Assembly (NCBI GenBank): GCA_000620545.1
Contig: JIBA01000012.1
Location: forward strand, 434,001 to 498,000
Direction of reading: 5' to 3'
DNA length: 64,000 bases
Origin: Intrasporangiaceae bacterium URHB0013
GTDB taxonomy: Bacteria; Actinomycetota; Actinomycetes; Actinomycetales; Dermatophilaceae
A program made the position numbers and the translations under genes. Position 1 is the stretch's first letter; each line of letters opens with the position of its first letter. Below the pieces are notes generated by a model. The model did not search any database and had not been told where the DNA came from. It was given only the letters and a program-made list of their open reading frames with translations. Positions 1 to 9,329 of the stretch are shown piece by piece.

Positions 1-5
1 ACGAA

Positions 6-26
6 GTTGAGTGGAATAGACTCAAG
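6..26 (+). promoter_or_regulatory. HAIR element (HspR operator) upstream of clpB
   Basis: The sequence reads GTTGAGT, seven bases, ACTCAAG. It matches the known HspR-binding inverted repeat (CTTGAGT-N7-ACTCAAG) at 13 of 14 positions. It lies 50 bases upstream of the clpB start. In Streptomyces and mycobacteria HspR represses clpB and the dnaK operon through this site, so heat induction of this clpB by HspR is likely. The regulator gene itself is not in the window. Confidence 0.88.
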
Positions 27-75
27 TCAGAGCCAGTTGAACCCGAGTGAACCGATCCTCTCACCAGGAGTACGC

Positions 76-2637
76 ATGGACCTACAGCTGACCCACAAGG
101 CTGAGGAGGCACTTGCCCAGGCTGCGACGACCGCGACGGGCAAGCACCACCCGAACATCGAGCCGGCCCACCTGCTGCTCGCGCTGGCGGCCCAGAGCGG
201 CACCACCACGCCGGCCCTGCTCACCGCCGCCGGCTCGAGCGTCGCGGCTGCAACCGCGGCAGCGGAGCGCGCCATGGCGGCCATGCCGCAGGTGAGCGGC
301 GGCGCCCAGCCGCCGCAGCTCTCCGCGGCGGCCGGCCGCGTCGTCCAGCAGGCGCAGCAGTACATGACGGCGATGGGTGACTCCTACGTGTCCACCGACC
401 ACCTGTTGCTGGCGATCGCTCGCACGGGGCAGTTCGGCCTCTCCGCCGATGCGGTCGAGAGGGCGATCCCCGAACTGCGCGGCGGGCGCCCCGTGACGTC
501 CGACAACCCGGAGGGCACCTTCGAGGCGCTGTCCAAGTACGGCACGGACCTCACGGCCCGCGCACGGGAGGGCAAGCTCGACCCCGTCATCGGGCGCGAC
601 GCCGAGATCCGCCGCGTCGTGCAGGTGCTCTCGCGCCGGACGAAGAACAACCCCGTCCTCATCGGTGACCCGGGCGTCGGCAAGACCGCCGTCGTCGAGG
701 GCCTGGCCCAGCGCATCGTCGAGGGCGACGTGCCCGAGAGCCTGCGCGACAAGACGCTCTACGCGCTCGACCTCGGCTCGATGATCGCCGGGGCCAAGTA
801 CCGCGGCGAGTTCGAGGAGCGGCTCAAGGCCGTCCTCGAGGAGATCCAGGGCAGCGACGGCCAGATCGTCACCTTCATCGACGAGATCCACACCGTCGTC
901 GGCGCGGGGGCCGGTGGCGACAGCGCCATGGACGCGGGCAACATGCTCAAGCCGATGCTCGCCCGCGGCGAGCTCCGCCTCGTCGGCGCGACGACGCTCG
1001 ACGAGTACCGCAAGCACGTCGAGAAGGACGCCGCGCTCGAGCGCCGCTTCCAGCAGGTCTTCGTGGGCGAGCCGTCGGTCGAGGACACCATCGCCATCCT
1101 GCGCGGCCTCAAGGAGCGCTACGAGGGACACCACAAGGTGACGATCGCCGACTCGGCACTCGTCGCCGCGGCCAGCCTGTCCGACCGTTACATCAGCGGC
1201 CGCCAGCTGCCCGACAAGGCCATCGACCTCATCGACGAGGCGGCCTCCCGACTGCGCATGGAGATCGACTCGAGCCCCGTCGAGATCGACGAGCTCCGGC
1301 GTGTCGTCGACCGCCTCAAGATGGAGGAGTTCGCCCTCGAGCAGGAGAGCGACGCGGCGAGCAGGGACCGCCTCGAGCGCCTGCGCAAGGACCTCGCCGA
1401 CCGCTCCGAGGAGCTCGCGGCGCTCAACGCCCGGTGGGAGGCCGAGAAGTCCGGTCTCAATGCCGTCGGCGACCTCAAGGCACGCATCGACGACCTGCGC
1501 ACGCAGGCCGACCGCCTCCAGCGCGAGGGTGACCTCGCTGCTGCCTCCAAGATCCTCTACGGCGACCTGCCGACGCTCGAGAAGGAGCTCGCGACGGCCC
1601 AGGAGCGCGAGGCCGCAGCCACCTCGAACGACGACGAGCCGATGGTCAAGGAGGAGGTCGGCGCCGACGACATCGCGGACGTCATCTCCGCCTGGACCGG
1701 CATCCCCGCGGGTCGCCTTCTGGAGGGCGAGTCCCAGAAGCTGCTGCACATGGAGCAGCACATCGGGGCGCGGCTCATCGGCCAGACCGACGCGGTGCGG
1801 GCCGTCTCCGACGCGGTGCGCCGCACGCGCGCCGGCGTCTCCGACCCCGACCGGCCGACCGGCTCGTTCCTCTTCCTCGGCCCCACGGGTGTCGGCAAGA
1901 CGGAGCTCGCCAAGAGCCTGGCCGACTTCCTCTTCGACGACGAGCGGGCCATGGTGCGCATCGACATGTCGGAGTACTCCGAGAGGCACTCGGTCGCGCG
2001 CCTCATCGGTGCGCCCCCGGGCTACGTCGGCTACGAGGAGGGCGGCCAGCTGACCGAGGCCGTCCGCCGTCGGCCGTACTCCGTGATCCTGCTGGACGAG
2101 GTCGAGAAGGCGCACCCCGAGACCTTCGACATCCTGCTCCAGGTGCTCGACGACGGCCGCCTCACCGACGGCCAGGGGCGCACCGTCGACTTCCGCAACG
2201 TCATCCTGGTGCTCACCTCGAACCTCGGGTCGCAGTTCCTCACCGACCCGCTGCTCGGCCCGGAGGCTCGGCGCGAGTCCGTCATGGGCGTCGTCCGGTC
2301 GGCGTTCAAGCCCGAGTTCCTCAACCGTCTCGACGAGGTCGTGATCTTCGATGCCCTGAGCCACGACGACCTCGCCCACATCGTCGACCTGCAGGTCGAG
2401 GCCTTCGCCGAGCGGCTCTCCGAGCGGCGCATCGCCCTCGAGGTGACCGACGACGCGCGGCAGTGGCTCGCAGTCCGCGGCTACGACCCCGCCTACGGTG
2501 CGCGACCGTTGCGACGCCTCGTGCAGCGCGAGATCGGCGACCGGCTCGCCCGCGGCCTGCTCTCGGGCGAGGTGCGTGACGGCTCGACGGTCAAGGTCGG
2601 CGTCGACGCCGGGGGCGAGGCGCTCATCCTGGTCTGA
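76..2637 (+). CDS. clpB: ATP-dependent chaperone ClpB
   Basis: This is the Hsp100 disaggregase, which threads aggregated proteins through a hexameric ring together with DnaK. The product has 853 residues, the usual length. The order is an N-terminal Clp repeat domain (about 1-145), AAA-1 with Walker A GDPGVGKT near residue 197 and FIDEIHT near 266, a middle coiled coil (about 390-520), and AAA-2 with GPTGVGKT near 602. A ClpB C-terminal domain follows. The ATG at 76 was chosen because AGGAG sits six bases before it and the protein then opens with the typical [13 protein letters not shown]; the frame is open further upstream but carries no family sequence. There is no ClpP-binding IGF/L tripeptide in AAA-2 as far as I can see, which fits ClpB rather than ClpC. 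Transcription probably ends at the hairpin at 2674. Confidence 0.97.
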   Translation: MDLQLTHKAEEALAQAATTATGKHHPNIEPAHLLLALAAQSGTTTPALLTAAGSSVAAATAAAERAMAAMPQVSGGAQPPQLSAAAGRVVQQAQQYMTAMGDSYVSTDHLLLAIARTGQFGLSADAVERAIPELRGGRPVTSDNPEGTFEALSKYGTDLTARAREGKLDPVIGRDAEIRRVVQVLSRRTKNNPVLIGDPGVGKTAVVEGLAQRIVEGDVPESLRDKTLYALDLGSMIAGAKYRGEFEERLKAVLEEIQGSDGQIVTFIDEIHTVVGAGAGGDSAMDAGNMLKPMLARGELRLVGATTLDEYRKHVEKDAALERRFQQVFVGEPSVEDTIAILRGLKERYEGHHKVTIADSALVAAASLSDRYISGRQLPDKAIDLIDEAASRLRMEIDSSPVEIDELRRVVDRLKMEEFALEQESDAASRDRLERLRKDLADRSEELAALNARWEAEKSGLNAVGDLKARIDDLRTQADRLQREGDLAAASKILYGDLPTLEKELATAQEREAAATSNDDEPMVKEEVGADDIADVISAWTGIPAGRLLEGESQKLLHMEQHIGARLIGQTDAVRAVSDAVRRTRAGVSDPDRPTGSFLFLGPTGVGKTELAKSLADFLFDDERAMVRIDMSEYSERHSVARLIGAPPGYVGYEEGGQLTEAVRRRPYSVILLDEVEKAHPETFDILLQVLDDGRLTDGQGRTVDFRNVILVLTSNLGSQFLTDPLLGPEARRESVMGVVRSAFKPEFLNRLDEVVIFDALSHDDLAHIVDLQVEAFAERLSERRIALEVTDDARQWLAVRGYDPAYGARPLRRLVQREIGDRLARGLLSGEVRDGSTVKVGVDAGGEALILV

Positions 2638-2673
2638 CCACGGACGGCCGTTCGTCCCCATTGGCCCGACCGG

Positions 2674-2707
2674 CCACGGAGGCCCCGCGCGTGCGGGGCC
2701 TCCGTGG
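2674..2707. terminator. Hairpin terminator between clpB and the convergent HAD gene
   Basis: A perfect 15-bp stem (CCACGGAGGCCCCGC and its complement) closes a four-base loop. It lies 37 bases after the clpB stop and 62 bases before the end of the minus-strand HAD gene, so it can serve both directions. There is no U tract, which is common in GC-rich actinobacteria. Confidence 0.8.
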
Positions 2708-2768
2708 TCGTACGCCCCGTTGCCGACGGTCATCCGTCGGCGGGAACGGCAGCGGTGGCAGCAGCGGC

Positions 2769-3365
2769 TCAGCGTGTGAAGAGCACTGCCTCCCAGCCGA
2801 ACTCACGCGCCGCGGCGACGTTGTCGTCCCGGTCGTCCGTGAACCACACCTCGGCACGTTCCACCACGCGCCCGAGGTCGGCCTCGATCGCCCGGTGGGC
2901 AGCGGCATACGCCAGCGGGTCCGGCTTGGCGACGCCGTAGTCGGCGCTGTTGAGGACTCCGTCGAAGAGCCGCGTGATGCCGAGCAGCTCCAGCTCCTGC
3001 GGCACGTGGTTGGTGCCGTTGGTGAAGACGTACGTCCGATGTCCCTCGGCGCGCAGCGCCTCGAGTCGCTCGACGGTCTCGTCGATGACGGAGCCGCGGT
3101 GTTCCCGCCATCGTGTCATCTGCCCGCGCACCGCCGCCGGCTCGGGGACGACCTCCTCGAGCGCGGCGCAGATGGCGGCATACCACTGCTCGAAGGTTCG
3201 GCGGCCCGTGATGGTCGGCAGGAGCAGGTCGCTGCGGAACGCCGTCGCCGCGACGTGCCCGGCCGGCAGGCCGAGGGCCGACTCGATGGCGGGGCCTGCG
3301 TCGCCCGGCGCGAAGTCCCGGACCACGCCGTCGAGGTCGAAGACGTGGGCGGCGTGCTCGCTCAC
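2769..3365 (-). CDS. HAD-superfamily hydrolase (putative phosphatase)
   Basis: The product has 198 residues with the four HAD motifs: FDLDGV near the N-terminus with the nucleophile and acid/base aspartates, TNGT in the middle, K in KPDPLAY, and FTDDRDDN towards the end. A small helical cap lies between motifs I and II, giving an HAD-IA (subtype with an alpha cap) layout like epoxide hydrolase N-terminal or phosphoglycolate-phosphatase-like enzymes. The substrate cannot be told from sequence. The GTG start overlaps the stop of the upstream minus-strand gene in a GTGA, which implies translational coupling with the membrane coiled-coil protein. Confidence 0.85.
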   Translation of the reverse strand: MSEHAAHVFDLDGVVRDFAPGDAGPAIESALGLPAGHVAATAFRSDLLLPTITGRRTFEQWYAAICAALEEVVPEPAAVRGQMTRWREHRGSVIDETVERLEALRAEGHRTYVFTNGTNHVPQELELLGITRLFDGVLNSADYGVAKPDPLAYAAAHRAIEADLGRVVERAEVWFTDDRDDNVAAAREFGWEAVLFTR

Positions 3366-4033
3366 ACCGTCGAGTCGCGCTGTTCGCGTTCGTCGACGGA
3401 GGTGGATCCGGCCGTGCTGTCGGACCGCTCGGGCGACTGGGTGACGTCGGTGGCCTCCGGACGGTCGGCGCGGTCGCCCGTGTGCGTCCCGGCGGGTCGC
3501 TCGACGCCGCCCGCGGAACCGCCCTCGTCGGCCCACGACGCGGTGCCCTCGTTGACGTTGCCCTCGGCGCGGCCCGTCACGACGTCGGCGACGGACGGAC
3601 GCTCGCGCTCACGCCACTCGGCCTCGCGGCGGGACAGCTCGGCCTCGCGGGCGTCGAGGCCCTCGCGCCGCGCCGACAGCTCGCTCTCACGGCGGCTCAG
3701 GTCCTCGTCGCGCAGGCCGGCCTCCTCGACACGGCGCTCGTGGTCCAGGCGCGCGGCCTCGGCGTTCTCCTCGACCTCGGTGAGGCGGGCGGCCTCCTTG
3801 TCCTCGCGGCGCAGGCGGGCTCGACGACGGGCGGCGGCCGAGATCATGGCCCAGCCGATCGCGAACAGCAGGACCGCGACCGCGCCGTAGATGACGAGCT
3901 CGAGTGGGGTCGCGTTGCGGCTGAAGCCGAAAGCGGTGACGGCCACCGTCCCCGGCGCGGCATGGGTCGCCAGGTAGGCGACGACACCGACTCCGGCGCC
4001 GACCAGCAGCAGGATGACTCCGAGCAGGGCCAT
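3362..4033 (-). CDS. Membrane protein with charged coiled coil, unknown function
   Basis: The product has 223 residues. Two hydrophobic segments (about 3-24 and 45-70) are followed by a long, highly charged Arg/Glu-rich stretch (about 72-150) with repeats of the type RRESELSARREGLDAREAEL, predicted to be a coiled coil, and then an acidic, low-complexity tail. I do not recognise a named family. The ATG at 4033 was chosen because AAGGAG lies nine bases before it. It is the first gene of a two-gene minus-strand unit with the HAD hydrolase, linked by a GTGA overlap. Function unknown; a membrane-anchored scaffold is only a guess. Confidence 0.75.
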   Translation of the reverse strand: MALLGVILLLVGAGVGVVAYLATHAAPGTVAVTAFGFSRNATPLELVIYGAVAVLLFAIGWAMISAAARRRARLRREDKEAARLTEVEENAEAARLDHERRVEEAGLRDEDLSRRESELSARREGLDAREAELSRREAEWRERERPSVADVVTGRAEGNVNEGTASWADEGGSAGGVERPAGTHTGDRADRPEATDVTQSPERSDSTAGSTSVDEREQRDSTV

Positions 4034-4139
4034 GGGTTCGCGCTCCTTCGTCAGGTGGCGGGTTGTCCCGCCGTGATCGTCCCCGACCCTAGCCATACCC
4101 ACATTGCCGTGGCGGGCCGGAGCCATGGCGCTCCTCGGT

Positions 4140-4145
4140 TAGCCT
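4140..4145 (+). promoter_or_regulatory. -10 box, leaderless promoter of the LprG-type gene
   Basis: TAGCCT stands seven bases before the ATG at 4153, the spacing expected when transcription starts at the first base of the start codon. Confidence 0.6.
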
Positions 4146-4152
4146 GACCCCC

Positions 4153-4863
4153 ATGCGCATCACGGGAAAGCTCGCCGCCGCTGCCCTGTCGGCGCTCTGT
4201 GTCGTCGGGGTGGCCTCCTGCTCGAGCGACCCGGAGACGTCCACGCCGAGTGCCACGCAGCTCTCGCCGGAGCAGCAGCTCGCGGCCGCCAAGGCCAAGG
4301 TCGACGCTGCGCCGTCGGTGCATCTCAAGCTCGCGAGCAGCAACGTCCCACAGGGCACGAGCGGCGTCGTGTCGGCCGACGGCTGGGGCAAGCACCCGCC
4401 GGCCTTCAAGGGCACCTTCAAGGTGTCGCTCAAGGGAGTGCAGGCCGACGCCGAGATCACCTCGCTCGACGGTCAGGTCTACGCGAAGCTGCCGCTCATC
4501 CCGGGCACCCGTCCCATCGACCCCAAGGCGTTCGGCCTGCCGGACCCGGCCGTGCTCTTCTCGCCCGACAAGGGGCTGACGACGCTGCTCACCGCGACGA
4601 CCTCGCCGGTGGCGGGCGAGAAGGTGCGACAGGGCTCCGAGGTGCTCTCGACGATCACGGGCACGGTGCCGGGCAAGGCGGTCGCCGACCTCTTCCTCAT
4701 CGGCGACAGCAACGGCACCTTCAACGTGACCTACGGCCTGACCGACTCCCAGGAGCTGCGCCAGGTCGTCATCACCGGACCGTTCTTCGGCGCCGGCACG
4801 ACGTCGACCTACACCCTGACGCTCGACCAGTACGGCCAGCCCGTCACGATCACCAAGCCGTGA
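4153..4863 (+). CDS. LppX/LprAFG-family lipoprotein (LprG-like)
   Basis: The product has 236 residues. A lipoprotein signal (about 1-22) ends in the lipobox GVASC, with Cys23 as the lipidation site. The mature part matches the LppX_LprAFG fold, which in mycobacteria binds triacylated lipids or lipoglycans and ferries them across the cell envelope. A non-lipidated cytosolic role is unlikely given the clear lipobox. The next gene, an MFS transporter eight bases downstream, corresponds to the P55 partner that sits next to lprG in Mycobacterium tuberculosis (Rv1411c-Rv1410c). The pairing supports lipid or lipoglycan export, but the cargo in an organism without mycolic acids is unknown. Confidence 0.88.
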   Translation: MRITGKLAAAALSALCVVGVASCSSDPETSTPSATQLSPEQQLAAAKAKVDAAPSVHLKLASSNVPQGTSGVVSADGWGKHPPAFKGTFKVSLKGVQADAEITSLDGQVYAKLPLIPGTRPIDPKAFGLPDPAVLFSPDKGLTTLLTATTSPVAGEKVRQGSEVLSTITGTVPGKAVADLFLIGDSNGTFNVTYGLTDSQELRQVVITGPFFGAGTTSTYTLTLDQYGQPVTITKP

Positions 4864-4870
4864 CGCGCCG

Positions 4871-6622
4871 GTGACGTCACCCGCACCGCCGGTGGCGGCC
4901 GGCACCACGCACCGTCTGGCGCTGCTCTCGGCCGCGTCCGCGGCGGTCGCGCTGGCCGCCGCCGACACGTATGTCGTGGTCCTCGCGCTGACCGACATGA
5001 TGGCCGGCGTCGGCATCGGCATCGACGCCCTCCAGCGGGCGACGCCGATCATCTCGGGATTCCTCCTCGGCTACGTCGCGGTGCTGCCGCTCATCGGTCG
5101 TCTGTCGGACCTGCTCGACCGCCGGCGCATCCTGCTCGGGTGCCTCCTCGTGTTCGTCGTCGGCTCGGCCGTCACGGCGCTCGCCGTCGAGATGCCCGTG
5201 CTCGTCAGCGGCCGGGTGCTCCAGGGCATCGGTGGTGGCGGGCTCGTCCCGGCCACCCTCGCCCTCGTCGCGGACCTGTGGCCGGCACACCGTCGCGGCA
5301 CCCCGCTCGGCGTCGTCGGTGCGGTGCAGGAGCTCGGCTCGGTGCTCGGCCCGGTGGTCGGGGCCGTCGTCCTCGCGTGGTCCGGATGGCGGGCCATCTT
5401 CTGGCTCAACGTCGCTGCAGCCCTCGTGTTGTATGCCGTCATCCACCTCCTCGGGGTGCGCTCGGCCCCGTCGGGGTCGGCTGGCGGCTCCGGAGCCGCA
5501 CCGCCACGCCGCCAGCGCGCGGTGTCGATGGCCGCGGGAGTGCTCCTGGTCCTTGCCCTCGGCGTCACCGGGCTGGCGCTCGCGGCCCCCGAGTCGCTCG
5601 TGGCCGACGTCACGCTCGGCGAGCCGTTCGTGCCCTTCGCCGGCAGCTCGCGGGTGCTGACGCCGATCGGCGCCGTGGGACTCGGGCTGCTCCTCGTCGT
5701 CGCCGTGCTGACCTTCCCTCGCTGGTGGGCCGTGCTGCGTCGGGCCGACCTCGTCGGCGCGCTGCTCGTGGCCGTCGCGCTCGGCAGCCTCGTCCTGACC
5801 TTCGCGTCGTCCGATCCGGAGAAGGAGGTCGTCGGCCCGCTCGGCTACAGCTTGCTGCCCGTCGGTGCCCTCGCCCTGGTCGCGCTCGCCTGGTGGCACC
5901 GTCACGCCGCCGACCCGCTCATCCCAAGAGGGGTCCTCGGCGCCCGCGGCGTGCGGTCACTGGTCGTCAGCCTCCTCGTCGGCGCTGCCCTGGTCGCGGT
6001 CGTCGTCGACGTGCCGCTCCTCGCCCGGCTCACCGACACCTATGACGAGACCGGCGCCGCGCTGGTCCTCGTCCGGTTCCTGCTCGCCGTCCCCGTCGGG
6101 GCCCTGCTCGGCGGGTGGTCGCTGCGTCGCCTGGGTGACGGTGCCGTGGCCGGGGTCGGCCTGCTCCTCGCCGGGGGCGGGCTCCTCGTCATGTCGGGCT
6201 GGACCCTCGAGTCGGTCAGCGACACGGCGCCGGCCACCATCGTGCTCGTCCTGGTCGGCCTGGGCATGGGCCTCGCGCTCGCGCCCGTCAACAACGCGGC
6301 GCTGGCCGACTCACCGCCAGATGCCCACGGTGTCGCGAGCTCCCTCGTCGTCGTGGCCCGGATGGTGGGCATGGTCGTCGGGCTCGCCCTGCTCACCTCG
6401 ATCGGCCTCAACCGCTACTTCGAGGCCGTGCGCCGGCTGCCGGACCAGCTCGACACCGATGCCCTCATCGGGGCCGGCGTGGTCCAGGTGCAGGCGGTCT
6501 TCCTCGGTGGGGCCATCGCGGCCCTGCTCGGGGGCGTCGTCGCGTTCACCCTCGGGGTCAGCGGCCGCACGGCTGCGAGGGACGCTGAGGACGCCGACGC
6601 ACCCCGCTTCGTCGCCCTCTGA
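4871..6622 (+). CDS. MFS transporter, P55/EmrB-like partner of the lipoprotein
   Basis: The product has 583 residues and about 14 hydrophobic segments, in the DHA2 size class. Motif A of the major facilitator superfamily appears as GRLSDLLDRRR near residue 75 and motif C-like GGGLVPATLALVADLWP near 125. It has the same size and position as the mycobacterial P55 efflux pump encoded next to lprG. It is probably a proton-driven exporter working with the preceding lipoprotein. GTG at 4871 follows the lipoprotein stop by seven bases; no strong ribosome-binding site is visible, so coupling by reinitiation is likely. Confidence 0.85.
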   Translation: MTSPAPPVAAGTTHRLALLSAASAAVALAAADTYVVVLALTDMMAGVGIGIDALQRATPIISGFLLGYVAVLPLIGRLSDLLDRRRILLGCLLVFVVGSAVTALAVEMPVLVSGRVLQGIGGGGLVPATLALVADLWPAHRRGTPLGVVGAVQELGSVLGPVVGAVVLAWSGWRAIFWLNVAAALVLYAVIHLLGVRSAPSGSAGGSGAAPPRRQRAVSMAAGVLLVLALGVTGLALAAPESLVADVTLGEPFVPFAGSSRVLTPIGAVGLGLLLVVAVLTFPRWWAVLRRADLVGALLVAVALGSLVLTFASSDPEKEVVGPLGYSLLPVGALALVALAWWHRHAADPLIPRGVLGARGVRSLVVSLLVGAALVAVVVDVPLLARLTDTYDETGAALVLVRFLLAVPVGALLGGWSLRRLGDGAVAGVGLLLAGGGLLVMSGWTLESVSDTAPATIVLVLVGLGMGLALAPVNNAALADSPPDAHGVASSLVVVARMVGMVVGLALLTSIGLNRYFEAVRRLPDQLDTDALIGAGVVQVQAVFLGGAIAALLGGVVAFTLGVSGRTAARDAEDADAPRFVAL

Positions 6623-6737
6623 CCGGCCCGTCCCGCAACACACCGAAGATCTGTCAGATCGCAGCGGTTGCAACCGCCACGAGAGGGCGACTACCGGGTG
6701 TGTTGCGGACGAGGACGAGGCGTGGTCGGGACGAGGG

Positions 6738-7655
6738 TCAGGATGGGGCGTCCTCGCGGGCGGCGACCCTTCCCGCGGCCCTTCCCGCGACCACGCCCGC
6801 GGCCAGGCCGGTCAGCTCGCGGACGATGAGGTCGGTCGCCTCGTAGGGCAGCATGTGACCCGCGGTGGGGACCTCGGTCCACCTCGAGTGCGGCAGTGCC
6901 AGCCAGAGGGCCCGGGACCGCTCGGTCGGCGTCAGCCGGTCGCGACGCCCGACGACGATCGACACCGGCAGCGCGCCGAGTGCAGCGAACGCGCCTCGCA
7001 CGTCGACCCGGGCCATCGGCCCGTGGAACGCGCCGAAGGTCGTCGTCCGGGTCGAGGCCACCTGCTCGCGCACCGCCGTCACGTGCTCCGGTGCAGGGGA
7101 GTCGCCGAAGAGCGAGGCTCGCTGCGCCTTGTAGCGTGCGGCCGGCCCCGCGGGCAGCGGCATCCCCTTGGCGAGAAGCCTCATGAAGCGCGCCTCGCCA
7201 CGACGGCTGCCGAGCTCGGTGCCGTGCGACGCCGTCGCGACGAGGAGGACGCCACGCACGCGTGCGGCGATCTCGTCGGGGAACTGGGCGGCATACGACA
7301 TCACCGTCATGCCGCCGAGGGAGTGACCACCCAGCACGACCGGCGACTCCGGGGGCACGACGGCGCGGACCACGGTGCGGAGGTCACGGCCGAGGTGGTC
7401 AACCGTCAGGGTGTCGATCTGACTGCGCCGCAAGCCGATCGGCGACCGCCCGTGACCGCGCTGGTCCCACAGAACGACGCGTAGCCCTGAGTCGGCGAGG
7501 GCGTCGACGACGGGACGCCAGCTCTCGTGGGTCAGGGTCCAGCCGTGCGCGAGCGCGATGGTCGGCGCGTCTGCGGGGGTGTCGCGCGCGCTGTGGACGT
7601 GCACCGAGAGCATCGTCCCGTCCGGCGTGACGACGGTGCGGGGGGTCTGCTCCAT
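6738..7655 (-). CDS. Alpha/beta-fold hydrolase
   Basis: The product has 305 residues. The oxyanion-hole motif HGWTL lies near residue 38, the nucleophile elbow GGHSLGG (Ser in GHSLG) near 114, an acid in VGRRDRLTP near 236 and the catalytic histidine in AGHMLPYE near 268. These make a complete Ser-Asp-His triad. The family includes esterases, haloperoxidase-like enzymes and lipases; the substrate is not predictable. The C-terminus is Ala/Gly/Arg-rich. Its ATG overlaps the xthA stop by one base (TGATG), so it is translated with xthA. Confidence 0.87.
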   Translation of the reverse strand: MEQTPRTVVTPDGTMLSVHVHSARDTPADAPTIALAHGWTLTHESWRPVVDALADSGLRVVLWDQRGHGRSPIGLRRSQIDTLTVDHLGRDLRTVVRAVVPPESPVVLGGHSLGGMTVMSYAAQFPDEIAARVRGVLLVATASHGTELGSRRGEARFMRLLAKGMPLPAGPAARYKAQRASLFGDSPAPEHVTAVREQVASTRTTTFGAFHGPMARVDVRGAFAALGALPVSIVVGRRDRLTPTERSRALWLALPHSRWTEVPTAGHMLPYEATDLIVRELTGLAAGVVAGRAAGRVAAREDAPS

Positions 7656-8446
7656 CACTCCCCGACCTGGAAGACGACGGGGGCGTGGTCGGACGCGCCC
7701 TTGCCCTTGCGCTCCTCGCGGTCGATGGCGGCTCCGACGACGCGCTCGGCGAGGGCGGGGGAGCACAGCGCGAAGTCGATGCGCATGCCCTGACGCTTCT
7801 GGAAGCGCAGCTGCGTGTAGTCCCAGTAGGTGAAGGTGCCGGGCTCGCTCGTGTGGGGCCGCACGACGTCGCTGAAGCCGGCGTCGACGACGCCCTGGAA
7901 GGCGGCGCGTTCGCCGGGCGACGTGTGCGTCCGGTTCTCGAAGAAGGGGACGCTCCACACGTCGGCGTCGGTCGGCGCGATGTTCCAGTCGCCGAGCAGG
8001 GCGATCTGTGCGGTCGGGTCCTCGGCGAGCCAGCCACGGCCGGCCACGGCGAGGGCCTCGAGCCAGGTCAGCTTGTAGCCGAGGTGCGGGTCGGCCAGGG
8101 AGCGTCCGTTGGGCACGTACAGCGACCACACGCGTACGCCGTTGCAGAGTGCCCCGATGGCCCGCGCCTCGAGGGCTGCCGGCTCGCCCCAGCCGGGCAT
8201 GCCGTCGAAGCCGACGCGGACGTCGTCGATGCCGACGCGCGAGACGATCGCGACGCCGTTCCACTGGTTGAGGCCGTGGTGGGCCACCTCGTAGCCGAGG
8301 GCCTCGAAGCGGTCCAGCGGGAACTGGTCCTCGCGCGCCTTGGTCTCCTGGATCGCGAGCACGTCGACATCGGCGCGTTCGAGCCAGGCGGCGACGCGGT
8401 CGACCCGGGATCGGATGGAGTTGACGTTCCAGGTGGCGATGCGCAC
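7655..8446 (-). CDS. xthA: Exodeoxyribonuclease III (AP endonuclease)
   Basis: The product has 263 residues of the EEP nuclease superfamily. It acts on abasic sites and 3' blocked ends in base-excision repair. The motifs seen are WNVNS at the start, QETK near residue 34, GDWNIAPTD in the centre (catalytic Asp/Asn) and SDHAPV near the C-terminus (catalytic His). The GTG start at 8446 begins the usual VRIATWNVN and has a TAGGGT box eight bases upstream, consistent with a leaderless transcript. It is coupled to the downstream hydrolase gene and divergent from the SDR gene. Confidence 0.95.
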   Translation of the reverse strand: MRIATWNVNSIRSRVDRVAAWLERADVDVLAIQETKAREDQFPLDRFEALGYEVAHHGLNQWNGVAIVSRVGIDDVRVGFDGMPGWGEPAALEARAIGALCNGVRVWSLYVPNGRSLADPHLGYKLTWLEALAVAGRGWLAEDPTAQIALLGDWNIAPTDADVWSVPFFENRTHTSPGERAAFQGVVDAGFSDVVRPHTSEPGTFTYWDYTQLRFQKRQGMRIDFALCSPALAERVVGAAIDREERKGKGASDHAPVVFQVGE

Positions 8447-8454
8447 AGTCGGCC

Positions 8455-8460
8455 ACCCTA
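8455..8460 (-). promoter_or_regulatory. -10 box, leaderless promoter of xthA
   Basis: On the minus strand TAGGGT lies eight bases before the GTG start of xthA. Confidence 0.5.
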
Positions 8461-8485
8461 GACCGCCGCGCCGACGGCCTGTGCC

Positions 8486-8491
8486 TAGGGT
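8486..8491 (+). promoter_or_regulatory. -10 box, leaderless promoter of the SDR gene
   Basis: TAGGGT lies seven bases before the ATG at 8499. The xthA promoter on the opposite strand is only about 30 bases away, so the two divergent promoters share their upstream DNA. Confidence 0.6.
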
Positions 8492-8498
8492 GAGGCCC

Positions 8499-9275
8499 AT
8501 GACCTCACCGCGGACGGCGCGACCCACCGCCCTCGTGACGGGCGCGAGCGCGGGCATCGGACACGAGTTCGCCCGCCAGCTCGCGGCGCGGCAGCACGAC
8601 CTCGTCCTCGTCGCCCGCGACCGCCAGCGCCTGGAGGCGGTGGCGGCGGAGCTGACGAGCCGGTATGCCGTCACCGCTGACATCCTCGTCGCCGACCTCT
8701 CCGACCGGTCGGCGCTGCAGACGGTCGCCGACCGCGTGGGCGACTCGGAGCGTCCCGTCGACGTGCTGGTCAACAACGCCGGCTACGGCCAGCGCCGCAG
8801 CTTCCTGCGCAACGACCTTGCCGACGAGGAGGCGGCGTTCGACGTGCTGACGCGTGCCGTGCTCGTCCTGTCCCACGCGGCCGGCGTCGCCATGCGTGAG
8901 CGCGGCCGTGGGCAGATCGTCAACGTCTCGTCCGTGGCCGGCTTCATCGCCTCCGGGTCGTACTCCGCAGCCAAGGCCTGGGTGACGACGTTCAGCGAGG
9001 GGTTGGCGAGCGAGCTCGGTGGCTCCGGTGTCACCGTGACCGCCCTGTGCCCGGGCTTCACCCACACGGAGTTCCAGCAGCGCGCGGGCATTAGCAAGCC
9101 CGGCCCCGGCTTCCTGTGGCTCGACCCGGCGAGGCTCGTCTCCGACTGCCTCGACGACGTCGACAAGGGGCGGGTCGTGTCGGTCCCGGGCCTGCAGTAC
9201 AAGGCGATCGTCGGGCTGCTCCGGTTCGTGCCGCGGTCGGTCGTGCGCCGCCAAGCCCGCCTCGTCCGTCGGTGA
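8499..9275 (+). CDS. Short-chain dehydrogenase/reductase
   Basis: The product has 258 residues, the length of a classical SDR. The NAD(P) motif TGASAGIG is near residue 14, NNAG near 90, the catalytic Ser in VNVSSVAG near 140, and YSAAK (Tyr and Lys) near 153. The sequence resembles the DltE-like or YqjQ-like ketoreductases annotated in many actinobacteria. An Arg in the first beta-alpha turn (ARDRQRLE) suggests NADPH preference. The substrate is unknown. The gene is monocistronic with its own leaderless promoter. Confidence 0.88.
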   Translation: MTSPRTARPTALVTGASAGIGHEFARQLAARQHDLVLVARDRQRLEAVAAELTSRYAVTADILVADLSDRSALQTVADRVGDSERPVDVLVNNAGYGQRRSFLRNDLADEEAAFDVLTRAVLVLSHAAGVAMRERGRGQIVNVSSVAGFIASGSYSAAKAWVTTFSEGLASELGGSGVTVTALCPGFTHTEFQQRAGISKPGPGFLWLDPARLVSDCLDDVDKGRVVSVPGLQYKAIVGLLRFVPRSVVRRQARLVRR

Positions 9276-9315
9276 CTCGCGATCTGACGAGGCTGTCCCG
9301 AGCCAGCGAGGGCCC

Positions 9316-9321
9316 TACGAT
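9316..9321 (+). promoter_or_regulatory. -10 box upstream of pyrE
   Basis: TACGAT lies eight bases before the GTG start at 9330, close to leaderless spacing. Confidence 0.5.
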
Positions 9322-9329
9322 GGAGCCTC

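Noticed and set aside
82-2733. A long open frame antisense to clpB, and similar long antisense frames opposite purL, the HelD gene, lysS and others.
   Set aside because: In DNA of this GC content antisense frames stay open by codon bias. Their translations are rich in Arg, Ala, Gly and Asp, have no recognisable domains, and the opposite strand encodes a clear conserved protein.
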